Source: Natronoarchaeum mannanilyticum (GTDB lineage: Archaea; Halobacteriota; Halobacteria; Halobacteriales; Natronoarchaeaceae). From it: 64,000 bases of DNA. The translations under genes and the position numbers were made by a program. The DNA lies in contig NZ_BAAADV010000001.1 in the NCBI RefSeq assembly GCF_039522665.1, positions 248,001 through 312,000 on the forward strand, given 5' to 3'. The notes below the pieces were generated by a model. The model was given only the letters and a program-made list of their open reading frames with translations, made no database searches and was not told where the DNA came from. This document shows, piece by piece, positions 8,229 to 17,909 of the stretch (position 1 is its first letter; each line of letters opens with the position of its first letter).

Positions 8229-10148
8229 ATGGCCAGCAACAAGATTCTCGGTATCGACCTCGGTACCACGAACAGCGCCTTCGCAGTGATGGAAGGCGGT
8301 GACCCCGAAATCATCGTCAACAGCGAGGGCGAGCGGACGACACCCTCGATCGTCTCCTTTACCGACGACGAGGAACGCCTCGTCGGCAAGCCCGCGAAGA
8401 ACCAGGCGATCCAGAACCCCGAGCGCACGATCCAGTCGATCAAGCGCCACATGGGCGAGGAGGACTACACCGTCGAGATCGACGGCGAGGAGTACACGCC
8501 CGAGCAGCTCTCGGCGATGATCCTCCAGAAGATCAAGCACGACGCCGAGGAGTATCTCGGCGACGAGGTCGAGAAGGCAGTCATCACGGTGCCGGCGTAC
8601 TTCTCCGACCGTCAGCGCCAGGCCACGAAGGACGCCGGCGAGATCGCCGGCTTCGAGGTCGAGCGCATCGTCAACGAGCCGACCGCGGCGTCGATGGCCT
8701 ACGGGCTCGAGGACGATCAGGACCAGACCGTGCTCGTGTACGACCTCGGTGGCGGGACGTTCGACGTCTCCATTCTCGATCTCGGCGGCGGCGTCTACGA
8801 GGTCGTCGCGACCAACGGGGACAACGACCTCGGCGGCGACGACTGGGACGAGGCGATCATCGACTGGCTCGCCGACGAGTTCGAGTCGGAGCACGGCGTC
8901 GACCTGCGCGAAGACCGCCAGGCGCTCCAGCGACTCAAGGACGCCGCCGAGGAAGCAAAGATCGAACTCTCCTCGCGCAAGGAGACGGAGATCAACCTGC
9001 CCTTCATCACGGCGACCGACGACGGCCCGATCCACCTCGAAAAGAGCCTGACCCGCGCGAAGTTCGAGTCGCTCACCTCGGATCTGATCGAGCGCACCGT
9101 CGAGCCGACCGAGCAGGCCCTCGAAGACGCCGGCTACGAGAAAGAGGACCTCGACGAGGTGCTGATGGTCGGCGGCTCGACGCGGATGCCCCAAGTCCAG
9201 GAGCAGGTCGAGGAGATGACGGGCAAGGAGCCCAAGAAGAACGTCAACCCCGACGAGGCCGTCGCGCTGGGCGCGGCGATCCAGGGCGGCGTGCTCGGCG
9301 GGGAGGTCGACGACCTCGTGCTGCTGGACGTCACGCCCCTCTCGCTCGGGATCGAGGTCAAGGGCGGCATCTTCGAGCGCCTCATCGAGAAGAACACGAC
9401 GATCCCGACCGAGGAGTCGAAGATCTTCACCACCGCCGCGGACAACCAGACCTCCGTGCAGGTCCGCGTGTTCCAGGGCGAACGCGAGATCGCCAACGAG
9501 AACGAGCTGCTCGGCGAGTTCCACCTGACGGGGATCCCGCCGGCGCCGGCGGGAACGCCCCAGATCGAGGTCTCGTTCTCGATCGACGAGAACGGCATCG
9601 TCAACGTCTCCGCCGAGGACAAAGGCTCCGGCAACTCCGAAGAGATCACCATCGAGGGCGGCGCCGGCCTCTCGGACGACGAGATCGAGCAGATGCAGCA
9701 GGAAGCCGAGGCCCACGCCGAGGAGGACCAGCAGCGCCGCGAGCGCATCGAGGCTCGCAACGCCGCCGAGGAGGCGATCCAGCGCGCCAACACGCTGCTC
9801 GACGAGAACGAGGACGCGGTCGACGACGCGCTCCGGGAGGACATCGAGGCCGAGATCGACGAGGTCGAGGCCGTCCTCGAGGACGACGACGCGACCAAGG
9901 AGGACTACGAGGCCGCCACCGAGAGCCTCACCGAGGCCCTCCAGGAGATCGGCAAGCAGATGTACGACCAGCAGGGCGCCGCCGGCGGCGCCGCGGGCGG
10001 TGCGGGCGGCATGGGCGGTGCGGCCGGACCGGGCGACGCCGACCCGACCGCTGGCACTGACGGCGGCCCCGAGGCCGGCGACGGCGACGAGTTCGTCGAC
10101 GCCGACTTCGAAGACGTCGACGACGAGGACGTCGCCGACGACAAGTAA
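8229..10148 (+). CDS. dnaK: Hsp70 chaperone DnaK
   Basis: 639 residues. The ATPase domain opens with [17 protein letters not shown]; further phosphate-binding and connect motifs are [17 protein letters not shown] and [26 protein letters not shown] starts the substrate-binding domain. The C-terminal lid ends in a Gly/Ala-rich stretch and an acidic tail ([15 protein letters not shown]). ATP-driven folding of client proteins together with GrpE (upstream) and a DnaJ; dnaJ itself is not next to it in this window. Confidence 0.98.
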   Translation: MASNKILGIDLGTTNSAFAVMEGGDPEIIVNSEGERTTPSIVSFTDDEERLVGKPAKNQAIQNPERTIQSIKRHMGEEDYTVEIDGEEYTPEQLSAMILQKIKHDAEEYLGDEVEKAVITVPAYFSDRQRQATKDAGEIAGFEVERIVNEPTAASMAYGLEDDQDQTVLVYDLGGGTFDVSILDLGGGVYEVVATNGDNDLGGDDWDEAIIDWLADEFESEHGVDLREDRQALQRLKDAAEEAKIELSSRKETEINLPFITATDDGPIHLEKSLTRAKFESLTSDLIERTVEPTEQALEDAGYEKEDLDEVLMVGGSTRMPQVQEQVEEMTGKEPKKNVNPDEAVALGAAIQGGVLGGEVDDLVLLDVTPLSLGIEVKGGIFERLIEKNTTIPTEESKIFTTAADNQTSVQVRVFQGEREIANENELLGEFHLTGIPPAPAGTPQIEVSFSIDENGIVNVSAEDKGSGNSEEITIEGGAGLSDDEIEQMQQEAEAHAEEDQQRRERIEARNAAEEAIQRANTLLDENEDAVDDALREDIEAEIDEVEAVLEDDDATKEDYEAATESLTEALQEIGKQMYDQQGAAGGAAGGAGGMGGAAGPGDADPTAGTDGGPEAGDGDEFVDADFEDVDDEDVADDK

Positions 10149-10266
10149 CGCGAGAAGTCGCCCGATTTAGTTCGGGAGGCGAGAATCATTTTTCGAGCGA
10201 CGAACCGCACAGCCGAGGCGTCCAGCAGCGAGTAGCCGTCAATTCGAGAACATCGCACCGACTCCC

Positions 10267-10848
10267 TCAGAAGAACTCGTCGGCGCGCCGCTCGTTCTCA
10301 GGACGCATCGCCGCAGGCGGCTCCGCGAACCACGCAGCACCGGCCAGTTCGCCGGGCTGAATCGAGACCGTGCCGCTCTCGTACTCCGCGTCGAAGAACA
10401 CGCGCAGGCCGTGCAACACGTCGTCGTGCTCGCCCGCGGAGACCGCCCGGACGCGCTCGACGAGGAACGGTTCGGTCGGTCGACAGTCGATACCGGTTTC
10501 TTCTCGCACCTCTCGTACCGCCGTCTCGTCGAACGTCTCGCCGCTCTCCAACCCGCCGCCGGGGAGTCCCCATCGATCGCCGCCCCGCGAGAGGATCATC
10601 AGCGCCCGAGGTCGGTCGTCGCGGGCCTCCGCGCTCATCGACTCGGTGAGTTCGGGGCGCTGTTCCGTCCGCCGGACGACCCAGGCGTAGGCGCCGCCGA
10701 CGTAGCCGTCGCAAAAGTCCTCGCGAACGCTCTCGAACTGTTCCGCGGCAATCTCGTCTCGCACCTCCTCGATCGGCAGATCGCCGTACGTCTCGCGGAG
10801 ATGAGCGAGGTGATTCGCGACGGCCTCTCGATTGATCTCTCGCCCCAT
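10267..10848 (-). CDS. Nudix hydrolase
   Basis: 193 residues from ATG at 10848. An N-terminal helical region of about 55 residues (INREAVANHLAHLRETYGD) precedes the Nudix fold. The Nudix box reads GGGLESGETFDETAVREV followed by REETGI, with all metal-binding Glu present. Cleaves a nucleoside-diphosphate-linked substrate; which one is not evident. The helical N-terminal extension occurs in a haloarchaeal Nudix subgroup. The HalOD1 gene lies 71 bp upstream on the same strand. Confidence 0.9.
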   Translation of the reverse strand: MGREINREAVANHLAHLRETYGDLPIEEVRDEIAAEQFESVREDFCDGYVGGAYAWVVRRTEQRPELTESMSAEARDDRPRALMILSRGGDRWGLPGGGLESGETFDETAVREVREETGIDCRPTEPFLVERVRAVSAGEHDDVLHGLRVFFDAEYESGTVSIQPGELAGAAWFAEPPAAMRPENERRADEFF

Positions 10849-10919
10849 GAGCTGGAAGAAAGCGAGGCGGCACTTATCGGTATCGGGACGGGCCGTCGGC
10901 ACTGGGTGTCGTCGCCGAG

Positions 10920-11255
10920 TCAGTTCGGAGTCCCGTCGGAAGCCATACACCACCTGACGGTGATCCAACCGTCGCTACCGGCCGTGACCTCGCAACCGGC
11001 GTAGGAGAACGTGATCCGCCCTTGTTCGGATCCGGTGTTCGATCGCAGCGGCCGGAAGACGGCGTCGAGCGCCTCGGGATCGACGGCGTCGTACAGCGGT
11101 TCGAGCGCCGCGTCGCCGTCGGCGGCGCCGTCGGGCATCGGGGCGACGTCGGCGGCCTCGGCCACGGCTTCGATGACACCGCGGCTGAGCGGTTCGTCGG
11201 GGCCACAGCGGTACGTCACCGCGTGCCCGCTGTCCTGATGATCTGTGGTCGTCAT
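10920..11255 (-). CDS. HalOD1 output-domain protein
   Basis: 111 residues. After a short polar N-terminus (VTYRCGPDEPLSRGVIEAVAE) the sequence matches the HalOD1 domain, a haloarchaeal stand-alone or receiver-linked output module of unknown biochemistry; the end ITFSYAGCEVTAGSDGWITV is typical. No receiver is fused. It lies 55 bp downstream of the Bat-like regulator on the same strand, so the two may be co-transcribed and act in one signalling circuit (inference). Confidence 0.82.
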   Translation of the reverse strand: MTTTDHQDSGHAVTYRCGPDEPLSRGVIEAVAEAADVAPMPDGAADGDAALEPLYDAVDPEALDAVFRPLRSNTGSEQGRITFSYAGCEVTAGSDGWITVRWCMASDGTPN

Positions 11256-11310
11256 ACGAGTTCCTAGTCTTTTCGAGCGGTTCAGCCGCGCCGTTGCATA
11301 CGTAACGCGT

Positions 11311-11979
11311 TCATGATTCGTCGTCCCGGTGTCCGCGGACGAGCGTGCTCTCGATGAGGTTGCGATAGCCGCGCCGCAGTCGGGCCGACAGCGCCTGTCG
11401 GGAGATGCCGAACTGCGCCGCGAGCGCGTCCTGATCGGGGCGGCCGGCGTCGTCGTAGTACCCCTCGCGGTAGGCCAGAACGAGCGCCTCGCGCTGCTCG
11501 GGCGTGAGGTTGTACTCGTCGTCGGGCGACGTCTCCGAGAGACGGGAGAGGCGAGTGAGATCCACGTCGATGTCGTGATCGTCGCAGTAGCGCTGGAACT
11601 CGGAGAACTGGTCCATCGAGGCGGCCCGCAGCTCGAACACCCAGCCGTCGGTAGAGCCGGTCGCGGAAAGGACCGTCACGCCGGTGGCGCCGACGGCGGC
11701 CATGATCCCCATGTACTCGGGCTTCCACTCGGCGCTGAACAGCCCCCGATCGTCGACGATCTCCATCAGGGTGGCCGAACGGAGTTCCGGCAGGTCCTCG
11801 AACAGGTCGCGGATCGACCCGAGATCGCCGGTGGGGTCGGTCACCCAGAAGAAGGGCATGACGGTGTCGCCGGTCGGGACGACCCGGTCCAGTTCCAGCG
11901 TCACGTCGGGACGCTCCTCGAACACCCGACCGAGCGGGAAGTCGGCGGCCGGTAGCGTGAACTCGGCGATGGCGGCCAT
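11311..11979 (-). CDS. Bat-type helix-turn-helix transcriptional regulator
   Basis: 222 residues from ATG at 11979. The N-terminal 150 residues form the sensor-like bacterioopsin-activator-associated region (FTLPAADFPLGRVFEERPDV, then WVFELRAASMDQF), and the C-terminus is the HTH_10 domain: LTPEQREALVLAYREGYYD, then ISRQALSARLRRGYRNLI as the recognition helix. Such regulators are numerous in haloarchaea; the target genes cannot be read from the sequence. HalOD1 and Nudix genes follow on the same strand. Confidence 0.9.
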   Translation of the reverse strand: MAAIAEFTLPAADFPLGRVFEERPDVTLELDRVVPTGDTVMPFFWVTDPTGDLGSIRDLFEDLPELRSATLMEIVDDRGLFSAEWKPEYMGIMAAVGATGVTVLSATGSTDGWVFELRAASMDQFSEFQRYCDDHDIDVDLTRLSRLSETSPDDEYNLTPEQREALVLAYREGYYDDAGRPDQDALAAQFGISRQALSARLRRGYRNLIESTLVRGHRDDES

Positions 11980-12062
11980 AGTAGCAGGTGGCTTCGGCGC
12001 GGCGTAAAGAACCCGGGGGCGCGCCGTCCCCGGTCGCGGATCGGTGATCCGCCGGCGGACCG

Positions 12063-12692
12063 CTATCCGAAGCTCTCGACTTTCGCGCGCTCGAAGTCGC
12101 CGCCCGCGGCCTCGATGGCGTCGCGGACGTCCTCGACGAACTCCTGGAAGCCGAACACGTACACCTGGCCCTCGTCGGCGACCTCCGCGACGGCGTCGGC
12201 GAGCGAGCCCTCGCCGACGATCGCGACGTTCGAGCCCGAGGTCGCGAGCGCCGAGAGGCGCTCTTCGTGAGCAGGTTCGTCGTCGCGGTAGACGATCGAG
12301 ACCTCGCCGCCGTCGCTCGCGACCGCCTCGCCGAGGCCGACCGCCGGGCCGACGCCGGGGCCGCCGGCGACCACGACGACGCTGGGCTCGTTCTCGTAAT
12401 AGACCTCGCCGAAGGGCCCCTCGATCGTGACGTCGTCGCCGACCTCGCGGTCGGCCAGCCACGGCGAGAGGTCGCCCTCGGGATCGACGCCGACCGTGAT
12501 CTCGAACGTATCGTCGACGCCCGGCGAGGAGAGCGTGTAGTACCGCGAGAGCTCCTCGCCGTCGACCGTCGCCCGCACGAGCACGAACTGTCCGGGCTCG
12601 GCGTCGAACCCGGCGGGCGTCTCGAACGTGATCGCGATCGTGTCGGGACCGACGGTCTCGACGGCGCTGACCGTCACCGCTGTTTCGTCCAT
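12063..12692 (-). CDS. FAD/NAD(P)-binding oxidoreductase (ferredoxin-reductase-like)
   Basis: 209 residues from ATG at 12692. The FAD-binding barrel has the RxYS/T motif as RYYTLSSP and the glycine-rich GPFGEVYYE; the nucleotide-binding lobe starts VVVVAGGPGVGPAVGLGEA and ends with YVFGFQEFVEDVRDAI. This is the FNR-like flavoreductase fold lacking any fused iron-sulfur domain. Electron donor and acceptor are unknown; a role beside the ferredoxin-reducing korAB operon, divergently placed 299 bp away, is possible but unproven. Confidence 0.87.
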   Translation of the reverse strand: MDETAVTVSAVETVGPDTIAITFETPAGFDAEPGQFVLVRATVDGEELSRYYTLSSPGVDDTFEITVGVDPEGDLSPWLADREVGDDVTIEGPFGEVYYENEPSVVVVAGGPGVGPAVGLGEAVASDGGEVSIVYRDDEPAHEERLSALATSGSNVAIVGEGSLADAVAEVADEGQVYVFGFQEFVEDVRDAIEAAGGDFERAKVESFG

Positions 12693-12865
12693 GTCCGAGC
12701 CTAGCACCGGTGGCCGCCTAAGGACTTGCGTTCGGCGCCGAACGTCGACGGTTCCCGGCGAGTTCCCCCGACATCCTCCGAACGTTCGTCCATGCAAGGG
12801 GGCTTAATCCGGGGATATTATGGGCGTACGTAGTATTTTGTGGGCCAGGCCAGCCGCAACTACTG

Positions 12866-12873
12866 TATAAATA
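12866..12873 (+). promoter_or_regulatory. TATA box of korAB
   Basis: TATAAATA, the strongest archaeal TATA match in the 299-bp gap. Its centre predicts transcription from about 12896-12898, which leaves a leader of about 95 nt before the korA ATG at 12992, in contrast to the leaderless pattern of most genes here. Confidence 0.6.
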
Positions 12874-12931
12874 TTTCTGTTCATGCAATTGTTCGGCAAC
12901 GAAGGCAAACGCCGTTGTCGTTTCAACCGGC

Positions 12932-12954
12932 CCTTCTGGTGGTGTTCCAGAAGG
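12932..12954 (+). promoter_or_regulatory. terminator-like hairpin in korAB leader
   Basis: Perfect 8-bp stem CCTTCTGG / CCAGAAGG with a 7-nt loop, followed directly by five T residues at 12955-12959. It sits inside the predicted 5' leader of korAB, so it has the shape of an attenuator. Archaea mostly terminate on U-tracts, so the T run itself may matter. Confidence 0.55.
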
Positions 12955-12964
12955 TTTTTCATTT

Positions 12965-12985
12965 GGCGCGGGCTACCTCCGCGCC
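12965..12985 (+). promoter_or_regulatory. second hairpin at the korA start
   Basis: Perfect 7-bp G+C stem GGCGCGG / CCGCGCC with a 7-nt loop ends 6 nt before the korA ATG, where it could block ribosome access. No Shine-Dalgarno-like sequence is visible between it and the start codon. Confidence 0.5.
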
Positions 12986-12991
12986 ACTACC

Positions 12992-14746
12992 ATGGCCGAG
13001 GATTTAAACTGGGCAATCGGCGGGGAAGCCGGTGACGGGATCGACTCCACCGGTAAGATCTTCGCCCAGGCGCTCTCGCGCGCTGGACGGCACGTGTTCA
13101 CATCGAAGGACTTCGCGTCGCGGATCCGAGGGGGGTACACCGCGTACAAGATCCGGACGTCGACCGAAAACGTTCAAAGCGTCGTCGACCGGCTGGACCT
13201 GCTGGTCGCGCTGACTCAGCGGACGATCGACGAGAACCTGGACGAACTTCACGAGGATAGCGTCATCATCTACGACGGCGAGCGCTCCTGGGACGCCGAG
13301 ATCCCCGACGAGATGCACGCCGTCGACGTACCGCTGAAGTCGCTGGCGGAGGACGCCGGCGGGGCGATCATGGCCAACACGGTCGCGCTGGGGGCGGCCT
13401 GCGAGATCGCTTCGTTCCCGATCGAGAACCTCGACGAATCGCTGGAGAAGCGCTTCGGCGCCAAGGGGGAGAAGATCGTCGAGAACAACAAGGAGGCCGC
13501 GCGCCTCGGTCGCGATCACGTCCAGGAGAACTACGGCGAGTTCGACTACGAACTCGAGACCACGGACAACGACTACGTCCTGCTCAACGGCGACGAGGCG
13601 ATCGGTATGGGGGCGATCGCCGCGGGCTGTCGGTTCTACTCGGGCTATCCGATCACGCCCGCGACGGACGTGATGGAGTACCTGACCGGCCGGATCGAGC
13701 AGTACGGCGGCACCGTCGTCCAGGCCGAGGACGAGCTCTCGGCGATCAACATGGCGCTGGGCGCGGCGCGGGCCGGCGCCCGGTCGATGACGGCGACCTC
13801 GGGGCCGGGGATCGACCTGATGACCGAGACGTTCGGGCTGGTCGCGACCTCCGAGACGCCGCTGGTCATCGCCGACGTGATGCGTTCGGGCCCCTCGACG
13901 GGGATGCCGACCAAGCAGGAGCAGGGCGATCTCAACATGGCGCTGTACGGCGGCCACGGCGAGATCCCGCGGTTCGTCGTCGCGCCGACGAACGTCGCGG
14001 AGTGTTTCCACAAGACCGTCGAGGCGTTTAATCTCGCGGAGAAGTACCAGACGCCCGTGTTCCTCGTCTCTGACCTCGCGATGGCGGTCACCGAGCAGAC
14101 GTTCGCGCCCGAAGAGTTCGACATGGACGAGGTCGAGATCGACCGCGGGAAGGTCGTCGACGACGAGTCGGTCGACGAGTGGCTCGACGGGCAGGGCCGG
14201 TTCCGCGCCCACGCCGACACCGAGGACGGGATCAGCCCGCGAGCGTTCCCCGGCACGGTCGACGGCGCCCACATGTCGACCGGCCTGGAGCACGACGAGC
14301 TCGGCCGACGAACCGAGGACACGGACATGCGCGTCCGGCAGGTCGACAAGCGCGAGCGCAAGGTCGAGACCGCTCGCGAGCGCGAGGACTGGTCGCCCCG
14401 CGAGTTCGGCGCCGAGGACTCCGATACCCTCGTCATCTCGTGGGGCTCGAACGAGGGCGCGATGCAGGAGGCCATCGAGTTCCTCGAAGACGACGGCATC
14501 GACGTGCGATTCCTCTCGGTGCCCTACATCTTCCCGCGGCCCGACCTCTCCGAGGAGATCGAGGCCGCCGACGAAGTGATCGTCGTCGAGGAGAACAAGA
14601 AGGGACAGTTCGCCGATCTGCTCGAACACGACGCCCTTACCCGAGTGAAGCGCGTGAACAAGTACAACGGCGTCCGCTTCAAGGCGGACGAGCTCGCAGA
14701 CGATATCAAGGCCGCGCTCGCGGGAGACGCGGAGGTGAAAGCATGA
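12992..14746 (+). CDS. korA: 2-oxoacid:ferredoxin oxidoreductase alpha subunit (KorA type)
   Basis: 584 residues. Residues 1-180 are the gamma domain (WAIGGEAGDGIDSTGKIFAQ), then the alpha/pyrimidine-binding domain (SGYPITPATDVMEYL, VQAEDELSAINMALGAARAG, TATSGPGIDLMTE), and a C-terminal domain (LVISWGSNEGAMQEAIEFL). This gamma-alpha fusion is the larger subunit of archaeal CoA-acylating 2-oxoacid:ferredoxin oxidoreductases. Assignment to the 2-oxoglutarate enzyme (Kor) over pyruvate (Por) rests on resemblance to remembered haloarchaeal KorA. korB overlaps the stop by 4 nt. Confidence 0.9.
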   Translation: MAEDLNWAIGGEAGDGIDSTGKIFAQALSRAGRHVFTSKDFASRIRGGYTAYKIRTSTENVQSVVDRLDLLVALTQRTIDENLDELHEDSVIIYDGERSWDAEIPDEMHAVDVPLKSLAEDAGGAIMANTVALGAACEIASFPIENLDESLEKRFGAKGEKIVENNKEAARLGRDHVQENYGEFDYELETTDNDYVLLNGDEAIGMGAIAAGCRFYSGYPITPATDVMEYLTGRIEQYGGTVVQAEDELSAINMALGAARAGARSMTATSGPGIDLMTETFGLVATSETPLVIADVMRSGPSTGMPTKQEQGDLNMALYGGHGEIPRFVVAPTNVAECFHKTVEAFNLAEKYQTPVFLVSDLAMAVTEQTFAPEEFDMDEVEIDRGKVVDDESVDEWLDGQGRFRAHADTEDGISPRAFPGTVDGAHMSTGLEHDELGRRTEDTDMRVRQVDKRERKVETAREREDWSPREFGAEDSDTLVISWGSNEGAMQEAIEFLEDDGIDVRFLSVPYIFPRPDLSEEIEAADEVIVVEENKKGQFADLLEHDALTRVKRVNKYNGVRFKADELADDIKAALAGDAEVKA

Positions 14747-15609
14747 GTTCAGACGTTCGATTCACAGACTTCAAATCCGACAAGCAGCCGACCTGGTGTC
14801 CCGGATGCGGCGACTTCGGGACGATGAACGGCATGATGAAGGCGCTGGCTAACACCGGCAACTCCCCCGACGACACGTTCGTCGTCGCGGGAATCGGCTG
14901 TTCCGGCAAGATCGGGACGTACATGCACAGCTACGCGCTCCACGGCGTCCACGGCCGGGCGCTGCCGGTGGGCGCGGGCGTCAAGCTCGCCAACCCCGAC
15001 CTCGAAGTGATGGTCGCGGGCGGCGACGGCGACGGCTACTCGATCGGCGCCGGCCACTTCGTCCACGCGGTGCGCCGGAACGTCGACATGACCTACGTCG
15101 TCATGGACAACCGCATCTACGGGCTCACCAAGGGCCAGGCCTCGCCGACCTCGCGCGAGGACTTCGAGACCTCGACGACGCCGGAGGGCTCCAAGCAGTC
15201 CCCGGTCAACCCGCTGGCGCTCGCGCTGGCGTCCGGGGCGTCCTTTATCGCCCAGTCGTTCAGTTCGGACGCGATGCGCCACACCGAGATCGTCCAGGAG
15301 GCCATCGAACACGACGGGTTCGGGTTCGTCAACGTGTTCAGCCCGTGCGTGACGTTCAACGACGTCGACACGTACGACTACTTCCGCGACTCGCTGGTCG
15401 ACCTCTCGGAGGAAGAGGATTACGACCCGACCGACCGCGAGCAGGCCAAAGAGACCATCCTCGACGCCGACAAGGAGTACATGGGCGTGCTCTACAAGGA
15501 CGAGGACTCGGTGCCCTACAGCGAGCGCCACGGGATCGACTCGGACATGTCCGAGATCCCCGACGGCGCGCCCGAGGACGCGATGGATCTGGTGCGGGAG
15601 TTCTACTGA
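14743..15609 (+). CDS. korB: 2-oxoacid:ferredoxin oxidoreductase beta subunit (KorB type)
   Basis: 288 residues, ATG inside the korA stop (ATGA). Cluster ligands start in TWCPGCGDFG and GIGCSGKIG; the thiamine-diphosphate/Mg region is GGDGDGYSIGAGHF with MDNRIYGLTKGQ. Together with KorA it oxidatively decarboxylates a 2-oxoacid, probably 2-oxoglutarate, to the acyl-CoA while reducing ferredoxin. No separate delta/ferredoxin subunit gene is present, as usual in haloarchaea, so a soluble [2Fe-2S] ferredoxin accepts the electrons. Confidence 0.92.
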   Translation: MSSDVRFTDFKSDKQPTWCPGCGDFGTMNGMMKALANTGNSPDDTFVVAGIGCSGKIGTYMHSYALHGVHGRALPVGAGVKLANPDLEVMVAGGDGDGYSIGAGHFVHAVRRNVDMTYVVMDNRIYGLTKGQASPTSREDFETSTTPEGSKQSPVNPLALALASGASFIAQSFSSDAMRHTEIVQEAIEHDGFGFVNVFSPCVTFNDVDTYDYFRDSLVDLSEEEDYDPTDREQAKETILDADKEYMGVLYKDEDSVPYSERHGIDSDMSEIPDGAPEDAMDLVREFY

Positions 15610-15653
15610 TCCTGCCGCGGTACTGAAGCTTTTTACTCGTTCCCGCGCAGGTC

Positions 15654-17411
15654 GTGAGCGTGACGTCCCCGTCGCTCGGACTCTCGTGGCTGGCCGCGCT
15701 CACCGTCGGCGCCGGCTTCGCGAACCTGTCGCTTCTGTGGTTCGTTCGTCGGTACCGCGGTCGGCCCGGCGGGACGTGGTTCGTCGCGCTCGTCGGGGCG
15801 ATGGCGGCGGTCTGTTTCAGCTACGGCGCCGGGCTGACGGTGTTCGACCCGATCGCGCTCCGCGCCGGGCTGGAGGCGCTGTTCTGGCTGACGGGCGGCT
15901 GGGCGGCGTTTTGCTGGTTCGCGTTCGCGCTCGCGTACACCGGTCGCGGGCGTCTGCTCCGGTCGGCGCCGGTGGCCGGCGTCGTCGTCGCGGTCGGCGT
16001 CCTGACGGTGCTGGTGGCGACGAACTCGTTCCACCACCTCGCGTGGAGCGAGTTCCGGGTCGAACCGGCCTACGGCGCCGCGACCGCGGACTACGACCGA
16101 GGTGTCGGCCTCGTCGCCGGCTTCGCACTGATCGCGACGCTCATCGCCGCCTCGCTCGTCGTCCTCCTGGAGACGATCGTCAGCTACGGGCGCCTGTTCC
16201 GACTCCAGACGATCGCGCTCGCGCTCACGCCGGTGCTCCCCACGCTCGCGCTCGTGTCGTACGTCTTCGAACTCGGTCCGGCACCGCGCGTGAACGTGTT
16301 GCCCCTGACGCTCGTGCCCCACATGCTGCTCGACGCCTACGCGCTGTTCGGCGGCGACATGTTCGAGTTCGATCCTGCGACCCGACGCATCGGCGAGCGC
16401 ACCGCGATCGACGACGTCGACACGCCGGTCGTCATCGTCGACGACAGCGGGCGGATCATCACGTTCAACGCGGCCGCCGCCCCGCTGCTGGACGCCGACG
16501 ACCAGCCTATCGTCGGCGACCCGCTCGACGACCACCTCTCGGCGACAGTCGATCTCGACCGGAACGAACAGGACGTCGAACTGCTCGAAGACGGACGGCG
16601 CCGCCACTACCGCGTCACCGCGTCGCCGTTCTACGGCGCCGACGAGCGTCGGTTGGGCTACACGGTCGCGCTGCAGGACGTCACCGACATCGTCCAGCGC
16701 GAGCGCCACTTCGCGGTGCTCAACCGCGTGCTGCGACACAATCTCCGGAACGACCTGACGGTCGTGTCCGGCCACGCCTCGCGGCTCGAATCGGGGATCG
16801 ACGACCCGGAACTCGCCGACGCGGCGTCGATCGTCGTCGACGAGAGCCGACAACTGCTCGACCTCGCGGACCGGGCGCGCGAACTCGACCGCTCCGTCCG
16901 CGAGGGGACCGAGCCCTCGGTCGTCGATCTCCGATCGCTGATCGAGCGGCAGGTCGCCGAGGTCGACGCCGCGGTGCAGGTCGCTTCCGGCCCCGGCACG
17001 GAGACGGCTCGTCGGGCCGACGTCGAGATCGACGTTCCGCAGTCACTCCAAGTGCGCACCGACCCGACGCTGCTCGGCCTCGTCGTCGGCAATCTGGTCG
17101 AAAACGCCGTCCAGCACAACGACGCCGCCGAGCCTGCCGTCACCGTGCGAACGATCGGAACGGTCAGAGACGGACGAGCGATCCGACTGGAGATTGCCGA
17201 CAACGGCCCCGGCATCCCACGGACCGAAGTCGCGGTGCTCGAAGACGGCTCCGAGACGTCGCTGGAACACGGCAGCGGGCTGGGGCTGTGGGTCGTCAAG
17301 ACGGGCGTGACCGCGCTCGGCGGCGACCTCTCCTTCCGCGCGGACGAGCACGGGACGACGGTCGAACTCGTGATACCCGACCTAGTCGACGACGACGCGG
17401 GCGAGCGCTAA
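15654..17411 (+). CDS. membrane sensor histidine kinase (7TM-PAS-kinase)
   Basis: 585 residues. Residues 1-225 contain about seven hydrophobic helices (histidine kinase 7TM N-terminal type); residues 250-350 are a PAS domain (TPVVIVDDSGRIITFNAAA); the phospho-accepting His is in RVLRHNLRNDL near residue 361; the ATPase has N-box NLVENAVQHND, DNGPGIP and GSGLGLWVVK. No response regulator is adjacent. TATA-like CTTTTTA at 15629-15635 is about 27 nt upstream of a second GTG at 15660, so the start could be 15654 or 15660. Confidence 0.92.
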   Translation: MSVTSPSLGLSWLAALTVGAGFANLSLLWFVRRYRGRPGGTWFVALVGAMAAVCFSYGAGLTVFDPIALRAGLEALFWLTGGWAAFCWFAFALAYTGRGRLLRSAPVAGVVVAVGVLTVLVATNSFHHLAWSEFRVEPAYGAATADYDRGVGLVAGFALIATLIAASLVVLLETIVSYGRLFRLQTIALALTPVLPTLALVSYVFELGPAPRVNVLPLTLVPHMLLDAYALFGGDMFEFDPATRRIGERTAIDDVDTPVVIVDDSGRIITFNAAAAPLLDADDQPIVGDPLDDHLSATVDLDRNEQDVELLEDGRRRHYRVTASPFYGADERRLGYTVALQDVTDIVQRERHFAVLNRVLRHNLRNDLTVVSGHASRLESGIDDPELADAASIVVDESRQLLDLADRARELDRSVREGTEPSVVDLRSLIERQVAEVDAAVQVASGPGTETARRADVEIDVPQSLQVRTDPTLLGLVVGNLVENAVQHNDAAEPAVTVRTIGTVRDGRAIRLEIADNGPGIPRTEVAVLEDGSETSLEHGSGLGLWVVKTGVTALGGDLSFRADEHGTTVELVIPDLVDDDAGER

Positions 17412-17513
17412 AGCCCGATTACGGCCACAGCTGCCGTTCGAAGCGGTTTCGGCGGCGACCGCGCGCCGGCGGCTTGCGTCAATTATTTCCCGACAGGGAG
17501 CCACCCTCCGGGT

Positions 17514-17909
17514 ATGTTCGGAGGAGGCGGCGGCGGAATGGATCCGCGCAAGATGAAGCAGATGATGGAACAGATGGGCGTCGACATGGAGGAACTCGAC
17601 GCCAACCGCGTGGTCATCGAGACCGACGACGCCGACCTCGTGTTCGAGGACGTCGACGTCAACAAGATCGACGCGCGCGGCCAGGAGACCTACCAGGTCG
17701 TCGGCTCCCCCGAGGAGCGGGATGCCGGCAGCGCCGCGGGAGCCATCGAGAGCGGCGACAGCGAGGACGCTACCGACGAGTCGGCCGGCGTCCCGGACGA
17801 CGACGTCGAGATCGTCGCGATGCGGACCGGCGCCAGCGAGGACGCCGCCCGCGAGGCGCTCGAGGAGAACGACGGCGATCTCGCCGCCGCGGTCGACCAG
17901 CTAGAGTGA
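17514..17909 (+). CDS. nac: nascent polypeptide-associated complex protein (aNAC)
   Basis: 131 residues. After a Gly-rich start and [17 protein letters not shown] comes the NAC domain ([27 protein letters not shown]); an acidic linker leads to a C-terminal UBA domain ([21 protein letters not shown]). Archaeal NAC is a homodimer bound near the ribosome exit tunnel. AATTATTT at 17481-17488 fits a leaderless promoter. The stop overlaps the GTG of trmI by 4 nt, linking a nascent-chain factor and a tRNA methylase in one operon. Confidence 0.95.
   Translation: MFGGGGGGMDPRKMKQMMEQMGVDMEELDANRVVIETDDADLVFEDVDVNKIDARGQETYQVVGSPEERDAGSAAGAIESGDSEDATDESAGVPDDDVEIVAMRTGASEDAAREALEENDGDLAAAVDQLE

Noticed and set aside
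12883-13035. 50-residue frame with a Trp-Trp-Cys run in the korAB leader (leader-peptide candidate)
   Set aside because: Its ATG lies upstream of the predicted transcription start (about 12897) and no Shine-Dalgarno sequence is visible.
13004-14629. 541-codon frame antisense to korA
   Set aside because: Composition is typical of antisense shadow frames (Arg/His/Val rich); korA on the other strand has clear family motifs.
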